Shown here: one piece after another, positions 1 through 8,946 of the stretch
How positions within the stretch are numbered: position 1 is the first letter of the stretch
How the letters are laid out: each line of letters opens with the position of its first letter
Source of the DNA: an uncultured Myxococcales bacterium
GTDB lineage: Bacteria > Myxococcota_A > UBA9042
DNA length: 64,000 bases
Direction of reading: 5' to 3'
NCBI GenBank assembly: GCA_903883645.1
Contig: CAISBR010000081.1
Coordinates: forward strand, 66,833 to 130,832
The notes under the pieces: model-generated
What the model saw: the letters and a program-made list of their open reading frames with translations, nothing else
Database searches by the model: none
What the model was told of the DNA's origin: nothing
Program-made: the position numbers and the translations under genes

Positions 1-1496
1 CTGACCCACGTGGCGCCGTTGCTCGCGTTGATGAGCGCGTTCAAAAACACCCAGTCGCTCACCGCATCCGAGCCGTCTTGCATCGCTTCGGTCTCGCGGT
101 TGGGGCTCGCCACCGAGCCGCAGTCCAGATGATCGCGGCCAATCACGATCGGCGCTTTGACCTTGCCCTGCGCCACCAGATCATTAAAGATCTTGCCCGC
201 TTTTGCTCGCTCGCCGTAGCCCAGCCAGCAGATACGCGCCGGCAGTCCTTGGAAGGCGATCCGTGGCGCGCCATGCGTCAACCACTGAACTACACCGGGG
301 TTATCGGCAAACGCCTCGAGCATCGCCCGGTCGGTGACCGCAATGTCTTCGGGATCGCCCGACAGCGCCACCCAGCGAAACGGCCCGCGCCCCAAGCAGA
401 ACTGCGGGCGGATATAGGCAGGCACAAAGCCGATGAAACGAAACGCTTCTTCGCGATCCAGTCCGCCTTGCACCGCCTCGCCGCGCAGATTGTTGCCGTA
501 GTCGAACACATGCACGCCCAGGTCGATGTACGTGGCCATGCGCTGTACATGCTCCACGATGTCGGCCCGCACGCGCTTCAGCCACTTTTCCGCTTCAGTA
601 GTCCGCAGTTGCGCGGCCTGCTCTAGCGTCGTCCCTGTCACATGGTAGCCATTTTGCGGATCGTGGGCGCTAGTCTGGTCTGTCAAAAGATCTGGAATAA
701 CCCCTACATCCTCCATCCGCCGCAGCAATTCGAGCGCCGTGCACTGCACCGCCACCGACTTGGCCACGCCGTCTTTGGCATACTGCTCGGCGCGCGCGAT
801 CCCTTCGTCCAGATTCTCCGCAAATTCATCCAGATACTTGGTGTCGAGCCGCCGCCGAATGCGCACCGGGTCCACCTCGGCCACCAGCATCGTACCGCCC
901 GCCAGCACGCACGCCAGCGGCTGTGCACCGCCCATACCGCCCAAACCGGCTGTAACGACCAGCTTTTTGGCCAGCGGCCGCATGAGATCAAAGTCCTTCT
1001 TCGCGCCGTAGTGCTGCCGGCCCGCTTCGGCAAACGTCTCGTAGGTGCCCTGCACAATGCCCTGCGTGCCGATGTAGATCCACGACCCCGCGGTCATTTG
1101 CCCAAACATCATCAGGCCTTTCTGATCCAACTCGCGAAAATGCTCCCACGTAGCCCAGCGCGGCACCAGGTTCGAGTTGGCGATCAGCACCCGCGGCGCG
1201 TCTTTGTGGGATTTTAGGATTCCGACCGGCTTGCCCGACTGCACCAGCAACGTTTCATCATCGTCCAACTCTCGAAGACTTTTGGCAATTGCCTCGAACG
1301 CCGGCCAGTCGCGCGCCGCCCGACCAATACCGCCGTATACGACCAGATCCTGCCAATTTTCAGCCACTTCGGCATCCAGGTTGTTGTGCAGCATGCGCAG
1401 CGCCGCCTCTTGCAGCCAGCCCTTGCAGCTCAGCTGAGTACCGCGCGGCGCCTTGGGCGCGAACGCGGGGCGATGATTAGCAAAACGGTCGGTCAT
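1..1496 (-). CDS. hutU: Urocanate hydratase (urocanase), 3' end cut by window edge
   Basis: Converts urocanate to imidazolone propionate in cytoplasmic histidine degradation, using tightly bound NAD+. About 498 residues are visible from the ATG at 1496; family members are about 550-560 residues, so roughly the last 60 lie beyond base 1. Visible family signatures are the glycine-rich NAD+ motif GLGGMGGAQ and the segment [20 protein letters not shown], which carries the active-site cysteine. The start has GAGGT about 7 bases upstream. It is divergent from the Kazal lipoprotein gene at 1783. No other hut gene is visible, so the pathway context is off-window. The identification is very secure. 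Confidence 0.96.
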   Translation of the reverse strand, partial: MTDRFANHRPAFAPKAPRGTQLSCKGWLQEAALRMLHNNLDAEVAENWQDLVVYGGIGRAARDWPAFEAIAKSLRELDDDETLLVQSGKPVGILKSHKDAPRVLIANSNLVPRWATWEHFRELDQKGLMMFGQMTAGSWIYIGTQGIVQGTYETFAEAGRQHYGAKKDFDLMRPLAKKLVVTAGLGGMGGAQPLACVLAGGTMLVAEVDPVRIRRRLDTKYLDEFAENLDEGIARAEQYAKDGVAKSVAVQCTALELLRRMEDVGVIPDLLTDQTSAHDPQNGYHVTGTTLEQAAQLRTTEAEKWLKRVRADIVEHVQRMATYIDLGVHVFDYGNNLRGEAVQGGLDREEAFRFIGFVPAYIRPQFCLGRGPFRWVALSGDPEDIAVTDRAMLEAFADNPGVVQWLTHGAPRIAFQGLPARICWLGYGERAKAGKIFNDLVAQGKVKAPIVIGRDHLDCGSVASPNRETEAMQDGSDAVSDWVFLNALINASNGATWV

Positions 1497-1720
1497 GGCC
1501 AGGTACCTCTGCGCCACCGCAGTGGCGTGCAGGCGACTTGGTAGCACAGCGGCGCCTTGCGGCAAAGGGGGCCTGTGACCAAGCCATTGCGGCCGCCCAG
1601 CCACCTATCGCTGCGGCAATTCTCGGCACATGCGGGTTTTATCAACATGCGTCAAATTGCCACATCACAGTTTCAGTGTATGTTTCATGATGTTGAATCA
1701 ACTCGAATCTTGCGTGCGTC

Positions 1721-1736
1721 TGGCATGGTTCGTGCT
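1721..1736 (+). promoter_or_regulatory. Possible sigma-54 type promoter (-24/-12)
   Basis: The sequence TGGCATGGTTCGTGCT has the GG-N10-GC spacing of sigma-54 promoters and a good -24 half (TGGCATG). The -12 half is GTGCT instead of TTGCW, so one conserved base is missed. It lies 47 bases before the ATG at 1783, leaving room for a short leader with the GGAGG ribosome site. No activator site was recognised. This is tentative. Confidence 0.25.
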
Positions 1737-1782
1737 ATTCTAAGCAGCGTGCCGACCCTTGTGGGCCGCCGCGGAGGATCCA

Positions 1783-3393
1783 ATGCGCACTCGTCTTGCT
1801 CTGCAACTGCAACTTAGCCTCGCCGCGCTAGCTCTGCTTCTCGCCGTCGGCTGTGAGAACAACCCCGGCAGTACACCTGCCACAACACCCGATACTGCCT
1901 CGGATAGTGGCACGCTCAGCGACGCCGCGACGACCGACACCACCCCGGCCGATGTGCTCGCCGACACCGGCATACCCGACACAAGCGCGCTGGATACGTA
2001 CTACGACTCGACCCAACCCTGCCCGAGCCAACCGCCCATTGGCGCCAGCTGCACCGGCACGTCGGGTCTTAAGTGCGAATGGGGCCAAGAATGCTGTTGC
2101 GGCAAGTGCTACCCGTCGACCGTCTGCACCTGCGACGGCAACACGTGGGCCTGCTACGCCACCGATGCCTGCATGATTCCTCCCGATTCGTGCCCAGACG
2201 CCGGCCCCACCGACACCTCGTCCGGCAGCTGCAGCAAGAACGCCGACTGCACCAGCGACCAGTACTGCGCCACGATAGGCTGTAGCGGCACGGGCACCTG
2301 CACCACCAAACCCACGGGGTGCACAAAGGAACTCGCTCCAGTCTGCGGTTGCAACGGCATCACCTACAGCAACACCTGCATGGCCGCCGCTGCGGGCACG
2401 GGCGTCGCCAGCAGCGGCAACTGCCCCACCGGCACAGGCTGCGGCGTGGGCGATGCAAGTGCTTGCGCCTCCGGCGAGTACTGCGCGGCTCCGGTGGGCC
2501 AGTGCAGCGGCAAGGGCACCTGCGCCAAGAAGCCCGAGGCCTGCGACATGATGTACGCCCCCGTCTGCGGCTGCGACGTCAAGACCTACGGCAACGCGTG
2601 CTCGGCCGCCAGCGCCGGCATGGTGGTCGCCAGCAGCGGCGAGTGTGTGCCCACCAGCGGCTGCGACGTCGCCACTCAAAAGGGCTGCGCGTCCGGCCAG
2701 TTCTGCAAGTCGAGCGGCGTGGGCGTTTGCACCGGCAGCGGCGTCTGCACGGCCAAAGGCGCAATCTGCCCGGCCATCTACATTCCGGTGTGCGGCTGCG
2801 ACGGCAAGACTTATGGCAACGACTGCGAAGCCGGCTCCGCGGGCCAAAACGTCGCCAGCAAAGACGCGTGCTCGGCCAGCAAGACCAGTTGGTTCGCCAC
2901 CTGCGGCGATCCCGTGTGCAAGGGCTGGTCGGCCAAGACCGATGTTCCGCTGTGCACCTCGGAAAAGGCGGGCCAAGCCTGCAGTGCCGCAGGTAGCCTG
3001 TGCGACCCCAAAGACCTGTGCAATTCCCTGCTGAAGTGCACCGACACCGACCCCAAGCTGGGCGCCGGCTGCCCGATCTCGCGCGCCAAATACAAGAGTG
3101 ATATTCGCTATGTCGATGGCCACGAGAGCCAAGCCCTCGCCGACCGCCTGCTCGCGACCAAGCTCGCCACCTACCGCTATACGGCGACGGGGCCGCAGGG
3201 CAAGCGCCAGCTCGGCTTTATCATCGACAACGATCCGCAGAGCCCGGCCATCGACCCGCAGCGCGACATGGTTGATCTGTATGGTTATCTGTCGATGGCC
3301 GTGGCGACCTTGCAGACCCAGCAACAGCAGATCGACAGCCTGAAGGCTGAGGTGCAGTCGCTGCGGTCCGGTGTGTGCGCGCCGCAGAAGTAG
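1783..3393 (+). CDS. Lipoprotein with three Kazal-like repeats and an S74-like C-terminal domain
   Basis: Predicted lipoprotein of 536 residues. The N-terminal signal ends in the lipobox LAVGC, followed by an Asp/Thr/Ser-rich linker. Three repeats follow, each with an 'extra' Cys cluster and then a Kazal-type core (PVCGCNGITYSNTC, PVCGCDVKTYGNAC, PVCGCDGKTYGNDC). The last 100 residues resemble the intramolecular chaperone of endosialidase (peptidase S74) domain: a YKSDIRYVD start, a central LGFIIDND segment, then LYGYLSMAVATLQTQQQQIDSL ending in a coiled coil, shown here in part. Kazal folds often inhibit serine proteases; S74 domains normally trimerise phage tail spikes and cleave themselves. 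The start at 1783 has GGAGG 6 bases upstream. Function is unknown; surface display or protease inhibition are inferences. Confidence 0.75.
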   Translation: MRTRLALQLQLSLAALALLLAVGCENNPGSTPATTPDTASDSGTLSDAATTDTTPADVLADTGIPDTSALDTYYDSTQPCPSQPPIGASCTGTSGLKCEWGQECCCGKCYPSTVCTCDGNTWACYATDACMIPPDSCPDAGPTDTSSGSCSKNADCTSDQYCATIGCSGTGTCTTKPTGCTKELAPVCGCNGITYSNTCMAAAAGTGVASSGNCPTGTGCGVGDASACASGEYCAAPVGQCSGKGTCAKKPEACDMMYAPVCGCDVKTYGNACSAASAGMVVASSGECVPTSGCDVATQKGCASGQFCKSSGVGVCTGSGVCTAKGAICPAIYIPVCGCDGKTYGNDCEAGSAGQNVASKDACSASKTSWFATCGDPVCKGWSAKTDVPLCTSEKAGQACSAAGSLCDPKDLCNSLLKCTDTDPKLGAGCPISRAKYKSDIRYVDGHESQALADRLLATKLATYRYTATGPQGKRQLGFIIDNDPQSPAIDPQRDMVDLYGYLSMAVATLQTQQQQIDSLKAEVQSLRSGVCAPQK

Positions 3394-3402
3394 CGTGAAG
3401 CG

Positions 3403-4059
3403 CTAGTCGTCGTTGAGCATGTCCATCGCGCTCTCGACATCGGCTTGACCCGAGGCCACCGCAGCGATGAGCGGCAGGTAACGATCCGCCGAATCTACCA
3501 CAGTATACAGGGCGTTGCGCACGATCTGCGGATTGGCCTCAACGCCATCGAACAAGAAGCCGATGCGGAAGCGCACCTCCGTCTCGTCCAGGTCGAAGTC
3601 GAAGCTGCCCACCGGCAGGCCCGCATTCAGGCGCAGACACAGCTCTGCCACGCCCGACACGGCCTGCTCGGCACTCGCCTCGGCATCTTCGCCCTGTTCA
3701 CTCTCTTCGCCCTCGACCGGCCCAAAGCCCACCGGCAGCACGGCATGGGCCACCAAAAGACCAACACTTTCTTCTACTTCAATCGTCAGCGACAGCACGC
3801 CGTTCTCGCCCTGATAGCCCGTGAGCACCGCGCTGCCGTCCTCCGCCGTTTCGTGCGGCCAGCCATCGGCATCGAGGAAGCCGAGCACGGTCGCCAACCA
3901 GCCGTCGTGTTGCTGCAGGGGCTTCGATACAGACTTGCCTGCCGATTTCGCTGCGGGTTTGGCGGGCTTGCTCTCGGCCTTCGCGGGCTTCGACATCGCT
4001 TTCTCGGCGGGCTTAGCAGCAGGCGCGGCAGGATTCTTCTGGTAGGGCTTCGGCGACAT
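3403..4059 (-). CDS. YbjN-like protein with a Lys/Ala/Pro-rich N-terminus
   Basis: 218-residue cytoplasmic-looking protein. Residues 1-50 are a basic Lys/Ala/Pro/Ser tail with repeated KPAKAESKPAK-like stretches. The remaining part looks like the YbjN/secretion-chaperone-like fold: an alternating strand region (GVLSLTIEVEES, LLVAHAVLPVGF), a helix with a LCLRLNAG segment, and FDFDLDETEVRFRIGFLF. An acidic insert (EGEESEQGEDAEAS) breaks the domain. The ATG at 4059 has GGAG 6 bases upstream; the frame stays open further upstream without a better start. It converges with the Kazal lipoprotein gene, only 9 bases apart. No precise function can be given. Confidence 0.6.
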   Translation of the reverse strand: MSPKPYQKNPAAPAAKPAEKAMSKPAKAESKPAKPAAKSAGKSVSKPLQQHDGWLATVLGFLDADGWPHETAEDGSAVLTGYQGENGVLSLTIEVEESVGLLVAHAVLPVGFGPVEGEESEQGEDAEASAEQAVSGVAELCLRLNAGLPVGSFDFDLDETEVRFRIGFLFDGVEANPQIVRNALYTVVDSADRYLPLIAAVASGQADVESAMDMLNDD

Positions 4060-4192
4060 GGTCGGCTCCGGGTCCGGCGAGGTGGAATGCGGACGCGGCG
4101 GAGACTGCCACAACATGCAGGGCATTTTCTACTAGTGAAAACGATGCGTCTTTTTTGCCCAGCCCTCGCCGCCCGCAGACTCTTGCGGTGCG

Positions 4193-5290
4193 CTAGCCTT
4201 CGGCGACCACGGTTGAGGCGACATGGGCCGCCGCCGCCGAGAGCTGACCGTCGGCCGTAAACGCTACTTCGCGCACGCGCTTGTCGAGCTTGTTGAACAA
4301 CTCTTGGTTGTCCTTCATCTGCTGGCGGACCTTCTCGCGGCCCTGGCCCAGGCGCTCACCGTCAAGGCTGTACCACGCACCCACCTTGTCGAGGATGCCC
4401 ATCTCGACTGCAGTGTCGATAAGGTCGCCCGACGAGCAGATGCCCTCGCCGTACAAGATGTCGAATTCGACTTGCTTAAAGGGCGGCGCCACCTTGTTCT
4501 TGACCACCTTGACGCGGGTGCGGTTGCCGATGTTCTCTTCGCCCGACTTCAGCGCGCCGACGCGACGGACATCGAGACGCAGCGATGCGTAGAACTTCAA
4601 TGCGTTACCACCCGTGGTAGTCTCGGGATTGCCGAACATCACGCCGATCTTCATACGCAGCTGGTTGATAAACAGCACGATGCAGTTCGACTTGCTGATC
4701 GACGACGTCAGCTTGCGCAGCGCCTGGCTCATGAGGCGCGCCTGCGAGCCCACCTGCGCATCGCCCATGGCGCCTTCGATTTCGGCCTTGGGCACCAGCG
4801 CCGCCACCGAGTCGATAACCACGATTTCGACCGCGCCCGAGCGCACCAAGGTGTCCACGATCTCGAGAGCCTGCTCACCGGTATCGGGCTGGCTGACCAG
4901 CAGATCGTCGGTGCGTACACCCAGCCGACGGGCATAGCTGACATCGAGCGCGTGCTCGGCATCGACGAACGCCGCGATTCCGCCGGTCTTTTGCACTTCG
5001 GCCACCAGGTGCAGCGCGATGGTGGTCTTGCCCGACGACTCTGGACCGTAGACCTCGATCACCCGGCCGCGCGGGAAGCCGCCGACGCCGAGGGCGATGT
5101 CGAGACCGATCGAGCCTGAGGTGACGACTTCGATGTCGCGGAAATTCGAGTCGGAATCGCCGAGGCGCACCATGGCCCCCTTGCCGAAGGCCCGCTCGAT
5201 GGTGGCCAGGGCGGTGGCGATCGCGGCGGACTTGGCGGACTCGTTGGCGGCTTGGCTGACGGCTTCAAGTTCCTTCTTCGGGCGTGCCAT
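4193..5290 (-). CDS. recA: Recombinase A
   Basis: Catalyses ATP-dependent strand exchange in homologous recombination and acts as the coprotease that triggers LexA cleavage. The 365-residue protein has the Walker A motif GPESSGKT at 82-89, the [16 protein letters not shown] segment, the L2-region sequence [21 protein letters not shown] and the C-terminal [18 protein letters not shown] stretch, all typical of full-length RecA. The ATG at 5290 has AGGAG 5 bases upstream. A LexA-type box lies 79 bases before the start and matches the box upstream of lexA in this window, so SOS control is expected. Identification is certain. Confidence 0.99.
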   Translation of the reverse strand: MARPKKELEAVSQAANESAKSAAIATALATIERAFGKGAMVRLGDSDSNFRDIEVVTSGSIGLDIALGVGGFPRGRVIEVYGPESSGKTTIALHLVAEVQKTGGIAAFVDAEHALDVSYARRLGVRTDDLLVSQPDTGEQALEIVDTLVRSGAVEIVVIDSVAALVPKAEIEGAMGDAQVGSQARLMSQALRKLTSSISKSNCIVLFINQLRMKIGVMFGNPETTTGGNALKFYASLRLDVRRVGALKSGEENIGNRTRVKVVKNKVAPPFKQVEFDILYGEGICSSGDLIDTAVEMGILDKVGAWYSLDGERLGQGREKVRQQMKDNQELFNKLDKRVREVAFTADGQLSAAAAHVASTVVAEG

Positions 5291-5368
5291 GGTAACTCCT
5301 AGTGCTGATGCGGATTCGCGGTAAGTGGTCGGTACTTGTTCAGGTGAGGCAGCAAGTTCGCCTCGGGA

Positions 5369-5384
5369 CTGTACAGATGTTCAG
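5369..5384. promoter_or_regulatory. LexA box upstream of recA
   Basis: The plus strand reads CTGTACAGATGTTCAG; the minus strand reads CTGAACATCTGTACAG. The ten bases GAACATCTGT are identical to the perfect palindrome in front of lexA. The core is GAAC-N4-GTTC with one mismatch (GTAC), the box type used by Gram-positive LexA and also close to the CTRHAMRYBYGTTCAGS motif described for Myxococcus. A second TGTTCAGGT copy lies at 5337-5345, 41 bases from the one at 5378-5386, and may be a half site. Confidence 0.7.
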
Positions 5385-5401
5385 GTATCGGCGCGTGCCT
5401 G

Positions 5402-6019
5402 TCAAGAATTAATTTCGATCGGTCCCGCTTCAATAGTGATCGGCCGACCAAGCACCGCCGGCTCAAGAGTCAAAACCCTTGCACGTAAAGCAATTTCACC
5501 CGTTCGCCACTGTACCGTGCTGCCGTAGAGCTGATCGCCAGCGATCGGCCAGCCGTGCGACGCAAGGTGCACTCGCAGTTGATGATTTCGCCCGGTAAGC
5601 GGCTGTAGCTGCCAGGCCCACAGCCCCGCCTGCGCCGCCTGCCCCGTATACTCGGCCAGCGTGATCGCATCTTTGCCCGCGGCATGGGCATAGGCCCGCT
5701 TCTTACCCCGCAATAGCTTGTCTTGCCAACGAAATGTGCGTTGCTCGGGCTCAATTCCTCCGGTCCACGCCTCGTAAGTCTTGTGCGCCTGCCCGTACTC
5801 AAAGGCCATCGACAGCGAACGATGCGCAGCGGCAGTGCGGGCAAACAGCAGCACACCCGTCACTTCGCGGTCTAACCTGTGCACAATCCAGAGCTTTTGC
5901 CCAAGCTCCACCTCAAGTTGGTCGTGCACGCTCGTCGAGCCCAGCCGGTCGGGGATCGTCGGCAGCCCCGCCGGCTTATCGATCGCAAAGAATTCAGCAG
6001 TTTCAAGGATGATGCGCAT
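5402..6019 (-). CDS. RluA-family RNA pseudouridine synthase
   Basis: Isomerises uridine to pseudouridine in rRNA or tRNA. The 205-residue protein carries the catalytic HRLDREVTG motif (Asp is the nucleophile), the KTYEAW segment, LTGRNHQLRVHLASHGWPIAGDQLYG and no S4 domain, which fits the small RluA/RluE/TruC-like single-domain enzymes. The target base cannot be told. The ATG at 6019 is preferred over the TTG two codons upstream; the ribosome site is weak. It sits 30 bases downstream of yraN on the same strand, probably in the rnhB-yraN transcript. Confidence 0.88.
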   Translation of the reverse strand: MRIILETAEFFAIDKPAGLPTIPDRLGSTSVHDQLEVELGQKLWIVHRLDREVTGVLLFARTAAAHRSLSMAFEYGQAHKTYEAWTGGIEPEQRTFRWQDKLLRGKKRAYAHAAGKDAITLAEYTGQAAQAGLWAWQLQPLTGRNHQLRVHLASHGWPIAGDQLYGSTVQWRTGEIALRARVLTLEPAVLGRPITIEAGPIEINS

Positions 6020-6049
6020 GGGCAACAGGCTACCGCGAAGCCCCCTCGC

Positions 6050-6442
6050 TTAGAAGGGCTGGGCGTCGAGCCAGGTCACCGTTTCGCGGTCCACGGCCAG
6101 CTGCACCAGCACCAATGCCACCTCGACATGGCTAGCTTCTGCTTGCTCTACCAGCACTTCGGCCGCTCGCCACAGCCGCCGCTGCTGCGCCGAACTCCAG
6201 CGCCGCGCGTGATCAAGCCCATCGCCACGGGTCGTCTTGACCTCAAGCAAAAGCAGGTGCCGCCCATCCGGCCGATCGCGCAGCAAAGCTAGGTCAATTT
6301 CTGTCTTACCCACGCGCACTTGCCGCTGCCAAGCCTGCCAGCCGCGCGAGACCGCAAGTTCAAGTGCCAAATCCTCGCCACGTTGCCCGGTCTCTTGGTC
6401 GCGCAGCTTGTTGATTTTCGGAGTTTTCAGCTCAGCCGCCAT
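6050..6442 (-). CDS. yraN: YraN/UPF0102 family nuclease-like protein
   Basis: 130-residue member of the UPF0102 (YraN) family, which has a Holliday-junction-resolvase / restriction-like fold of unproven function. Diagnostic features are [17 protein letters not shown] near the start, then [15 protein letters not shown] (the Asp of the nuclease-like core) and [11 protein letters not shown] with the E-x-K motif. The ATG at 6442 lies inside the end of rnhB, overlapping by 11 bases, so the two are translationally coupled. The pairing rnhB-yraN is common across bacteria. The open frame extends far upstream but that part is antisense-like shadow of rnhB. Confidence 0.88.
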   Translation of the reverse strand: MAAELKTPKINKLRDQETGQRGEDLALELAVSRGWQAWQRQVRVGKTEIDLALLRDRPDGRHLLLLEVKTTRGDGLDHARRWSSAQQRRLWRAAEVLVEQAEASHVEVALVLVQLAVDRETVTWLDAQPF

Positions 6443-7118
6443 CGCCAAACAGCCCCACCTGGCGCACCGGCCCAAACGACCGCCGATGCAACGGACACGG
6501 CCCCAAACGCTGCAACGCGGCCAGGTGCACCGGGGTCGGATAGCCCTTGTGCTGAGCAAATCCGTAGCCGGGATGCAGCTTTTCGGCCTGTTCAACCATG
6601 TAGCGATCGCGCCACACCTTGGCCAGCACCGACGCCGCCGCAATCGCCAGCGAGCGACCATCGCCCTGCACCGCCGTAGCCTGCGCCGACACATTCCACA
6701 GCTTCAGCGGCTGGTTGCCATCGATCAGCAACACCGACGGCAGCCCCAGGCCGCGCGCCTCTAGGTCGGCGATCACCCGCTCGCACGCCCGCTGCATGGC
6801 CGCTAACGACGCGTGCAGAATGTTCTTTTCGTCGATCTCCTCGGGCCAAGCCGCCTCGATCGCCCACGCCTGCGCCGTCGCCTCGATCTGCGGCACCAGC
6901 CTTTCGCGCGCCGCCTCGGTCAGTTTCTTGCTGTCATTTAGCCCACTTGGCACCTGATCGCCCAGAACCACCGCCGCCGCCACTACCGGCCCCGCCAGCG
7001 GTCCGCGCCCCACCTCGTCGGTGCCCAGCACGGGCCACAAACCCTGGTCGCGACACCAGTTCTCGAGCTCATCGATGCGCGGTTTGCCGGCCGGCGGCGG
7101 CGTGTGCAAGCGAATCAC
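6432..7118 (-). CDS. rnhB: Ribonuclease HII
   Basis: Removes ribonucleotides and RNA primers from RNA:DNA hybrids. The 228-residue protein has the active-site motif [14 protein letters not shown] (Asp34, Glu35), the [15 protein letters not shown] segment, LLIDGNQ, and the [19 protein letters not shown] region typical of the family. It starts with GTG at 7118, and this codon overlaps the TGA of the upstream lipoprotein gene (GTGA), so translation is likely coupled. A 20-residue N-terminal extension precedes the core. Confidence 0.96.
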   Translation of the reverse strand: MIRLHTPPPAGKPRIDELENWCRDQGLWPVLGTDEVGRGPLAGPVVAAAVVLGDQVPSGLNDSKKLTEAARERLVPQIEATAQAWAIEAAWPEEIDEKNILHASLAAMQRACERVIADLEARGLGLPSVLLIDGNQPLKLWNVSAQATAVQGDGRSLAIAAASVLAKVWRDRYMVEQAEKLHPGYGFAQHKGYPTPVHLAALQRLGPCPLHRRSFGPVRQVGLFGDGG

Positions 7119-8143
7119 GGTGTCTGCACCTTGCCTACATCGATCTGCAAGCTCTGGGTAACCCCTTGCCCACCCTTGCCATTTTGCCAGTTCACTTCGA
7201 ACTTGCAGACGCCCACCGTCAAGCCCTTGACCTCGACAAAGCTCCAGCCGTCGATGCTCTGCGACGTGGGCTGCTGACCGGCGGCCTTTACCTCGCAGAT
7301 GGCTGTCGTCACTGTTTTTACAGCAAATGTTCCGTCAGCCTGGCACAGCGGCTGGCCAGCCACCGTGGGCCGCGCATAAACGATCGCCGTCGCACCCCCC
7401 GCGAGTACAAGCGTATTGCTCGGCATATCGAGCTTGGCGCCATCGATCGCACCCTCACCAACCAGCTGAATTGCCCACGTATTCTTGTCGAGGGTACTGG
7501 TCAGCGCCACGCTGCCGGGCACGCCGTTGGTGTGATACAGGTAGGCCCACTGCGCGGTACTCGTGGTGTCGAGCGCAAGCGACGCGGCCGGCGCGATCGT
7601 CAACGGGTGGTAGCCATAGCCGATCACCGGCTCGTTATTCGCACCATAAAGTTCGTAAGGTATGAAAATGCCATTGCTATGTCCGCCGGTCAGGTACAAG
7701 GGGGTGCCGGTACCGCCACAGCCCGGACTCAGTTTGACGCTCAGGGCTTTGCCACCGCGCATATCGATCGAGTCGTCGACCGTGGTGCCCGAGCTGGTGC
7801 GAGCCGTAACGTTGATGGTGCCGGTGCCGGCGGCGTTGGCCAGAATTGTGACCTTGTTGCCCGAATAGCTCACGACCGACAGAATCGTGGCGTCGTCGGA
7901 GCTCGCGGTCTGAACCGTGACCGCCTTGCCGTCCGCGACCGCGCTCACCACAAGGTCAAGCTTGGCGCCGATAGCGATAGGCTTATTGAAATCCAAGATA
8001 TTATCGTCTGCGGCATAGGTGAATTTGAGCAGGCCTGACTTACCGGTCTGCTGCGAGACACACCCCGAAACGAGCGCGGCGCTAGCCACGACCAGCAGCC
8101 ACAGCGGCAAGCGAAACAGACCAAGCGGAAGGACGTGCGTCAT
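7115..8143 (-). CDS. Lipoprotein with Ig-like (Big_2-type) region, function unknown
   Basis: 342-residue predicted lipoprotein. The signal ([19 protein letters not shown]) ends in a lipobox-like LVSGC. The next 100 residues look like a bacterial Ig-like domain: [45 protein letters not shown] has the 'D-x-A-x-V-x-G...G-x-G-x-x-x-I-x-A' rhythm of that fold, given here in part. The C-terminal half is beta-rich with four cysteines, probably disulfide-linked. The ATG at 8143 has GAGG 7 bases upstream. It is the first gene of the rnhB-yraN run and overlaps rnhB by 4 bases. No function is recognised. Confidence 0.6.
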   Translation of the reverse strand: MTHVLPLGLFRLPLWLLVVASAALVSGCVSQQTGKSGLLKFTYAADDNILDFNKPIAIGAKLDLVVSAVADGKAVTVQTASSDDATILSVVSYSGNKVTILANAAGTGTINVTARTSSGTTVDDSIDMRGGKALSVKLSPGCGGTGTPLYLTGGHSNGIFIPYELYGANNEPVIGYGYHPLTIAPAASLALDTTSTAQWAYLYHTNGVPGSVALTSTLDKNTWAIQLVGEGAIDGAKLDMPSNTLVLAGGATAIVYARPTVAGQPLCQADGTFAVKTVTTAICEVKAAGQQPTSQSIDGWSFVEVKGLTVGVCKFEVNWQNGKGGQGVTQSLQIDVGKVQTP

Positions 8144-8537
8144 GCGAACCTCGGTAATGCGGCAGCGGTTGTTGCGCCCGGCAAGTATACGCATTTTCGT
8201 CGGGGTCGATTCAAGCCGGAGCGCCAATGCCTTGACCGTATCGCCGCTGCATGGTACGAAGCCGGCCGCGCGCAGCCGGGTTTGCCCTGGCCGCCACAGC
8301 AAAACGAGCGCAGTATTCTAGAGTTGAATGCCAGCACCGCCCACGACCGGGCAGTGACGACGGCGCCACAAAGACCGGCCGAGCGCCCGAACGAGGTCAT
8401 CCTTGCACGGGCCCAGAGGCAGCAGAACACTGCAGATTTACACCATTTTCAACACTTCATTCCGCCCATAGCCAGCACCGCGCCGTCTGACTCGTTCGAC
8501 CCGCGGCGCGATCATCCGACCCCAACTCGCGAGCCCC
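8144..8537. other. Intergenic region between the rnhB operon and the ATP synthase genes
   Basis: 394 bases between two divergent transcription units. It should hold promoters for both. Reading it on both strands I found no convincing gene, RNA or repeat; frames that run through it continue as shadows of the neighbouring genes. The stretch from about 8431 to 8465 is the least GC-rich part and is a possible promoter for atpI, but no good -35/-10 pair was found. Confidence 0.4.
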
Positions 8538-8927
8538 ATGCCCGACCTGCCCGCCATCATCCCCGCGACCTTGCGCCTGCATCTGCTGGCCGCGCTGATG
8601 TTTGCGTCGCTTGGCGGTTGGCTGGGTGGGCCCAAGTGGACGATGGCGATCGCCCTGGGTGCAGCGATCGGCGCGGCGAATCTCAAGGTGCTGGGCTGGG
8701 TCGCGACCCGCTTGATGCAAGGTGATGCCAGCGCCCGCAATCGCGCGGTACTGGTGCTCGCGCTCAAGCTCGCGGCGCTGTGCACGGTGGTCGGCTTTAC
8801 GGTCTACTTGGTGCCCATGCCGCTCGTCGGCTTCTTGGTCGGTTTTTCGGCGGCGCCCCTGGGGTTGCTGCTGGCGGCCACCCTTCAAACCCACACGCCG
8901 GGCGCCTCAGCGCCCCCGCAGCCTTAG
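8538..8927 (+). CDS. atpI: ATP synthase protein I-like membrane protein
   Basis: 129-residue protein with four predicted hydrophobic helices (about 12-30, 36-55, 72-90, 95-117), directly upstream of atpB and in the same direction. Size, topology and position fit AtpI (ATP-synt_I family), which assists c-ring assembly and may handle Mg2+. Sequence similarity in this family is low, so the call leans on context. The frame of atpB begins inside it but atpB's true start lies 19 bases after its stop. Confidence 0.7.
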   Translation: MPDLPAIIPATLRLHLLAALMFASLGGWLGGPKWTMAIALGAAIGAANLKVLGWVATRLMQGDASARNRAVLVLALKLAALCTVVGFTVYLVPMPLVGFLVGFSAAPLGLLLAATLQTHTPGASAPPQP

Positions 8928-8946
8928 GCGACCAGGGATGCACTCC

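Noticed and set aside
1828-3324. Long minus-strand open frame opposite the Kazal lipoprotein
   Set aside because: Low-complexity Ala/Gly/Arg translation without a domain; it mirrors the plus-strand gene, which has a signal, lipobox and clear domains.
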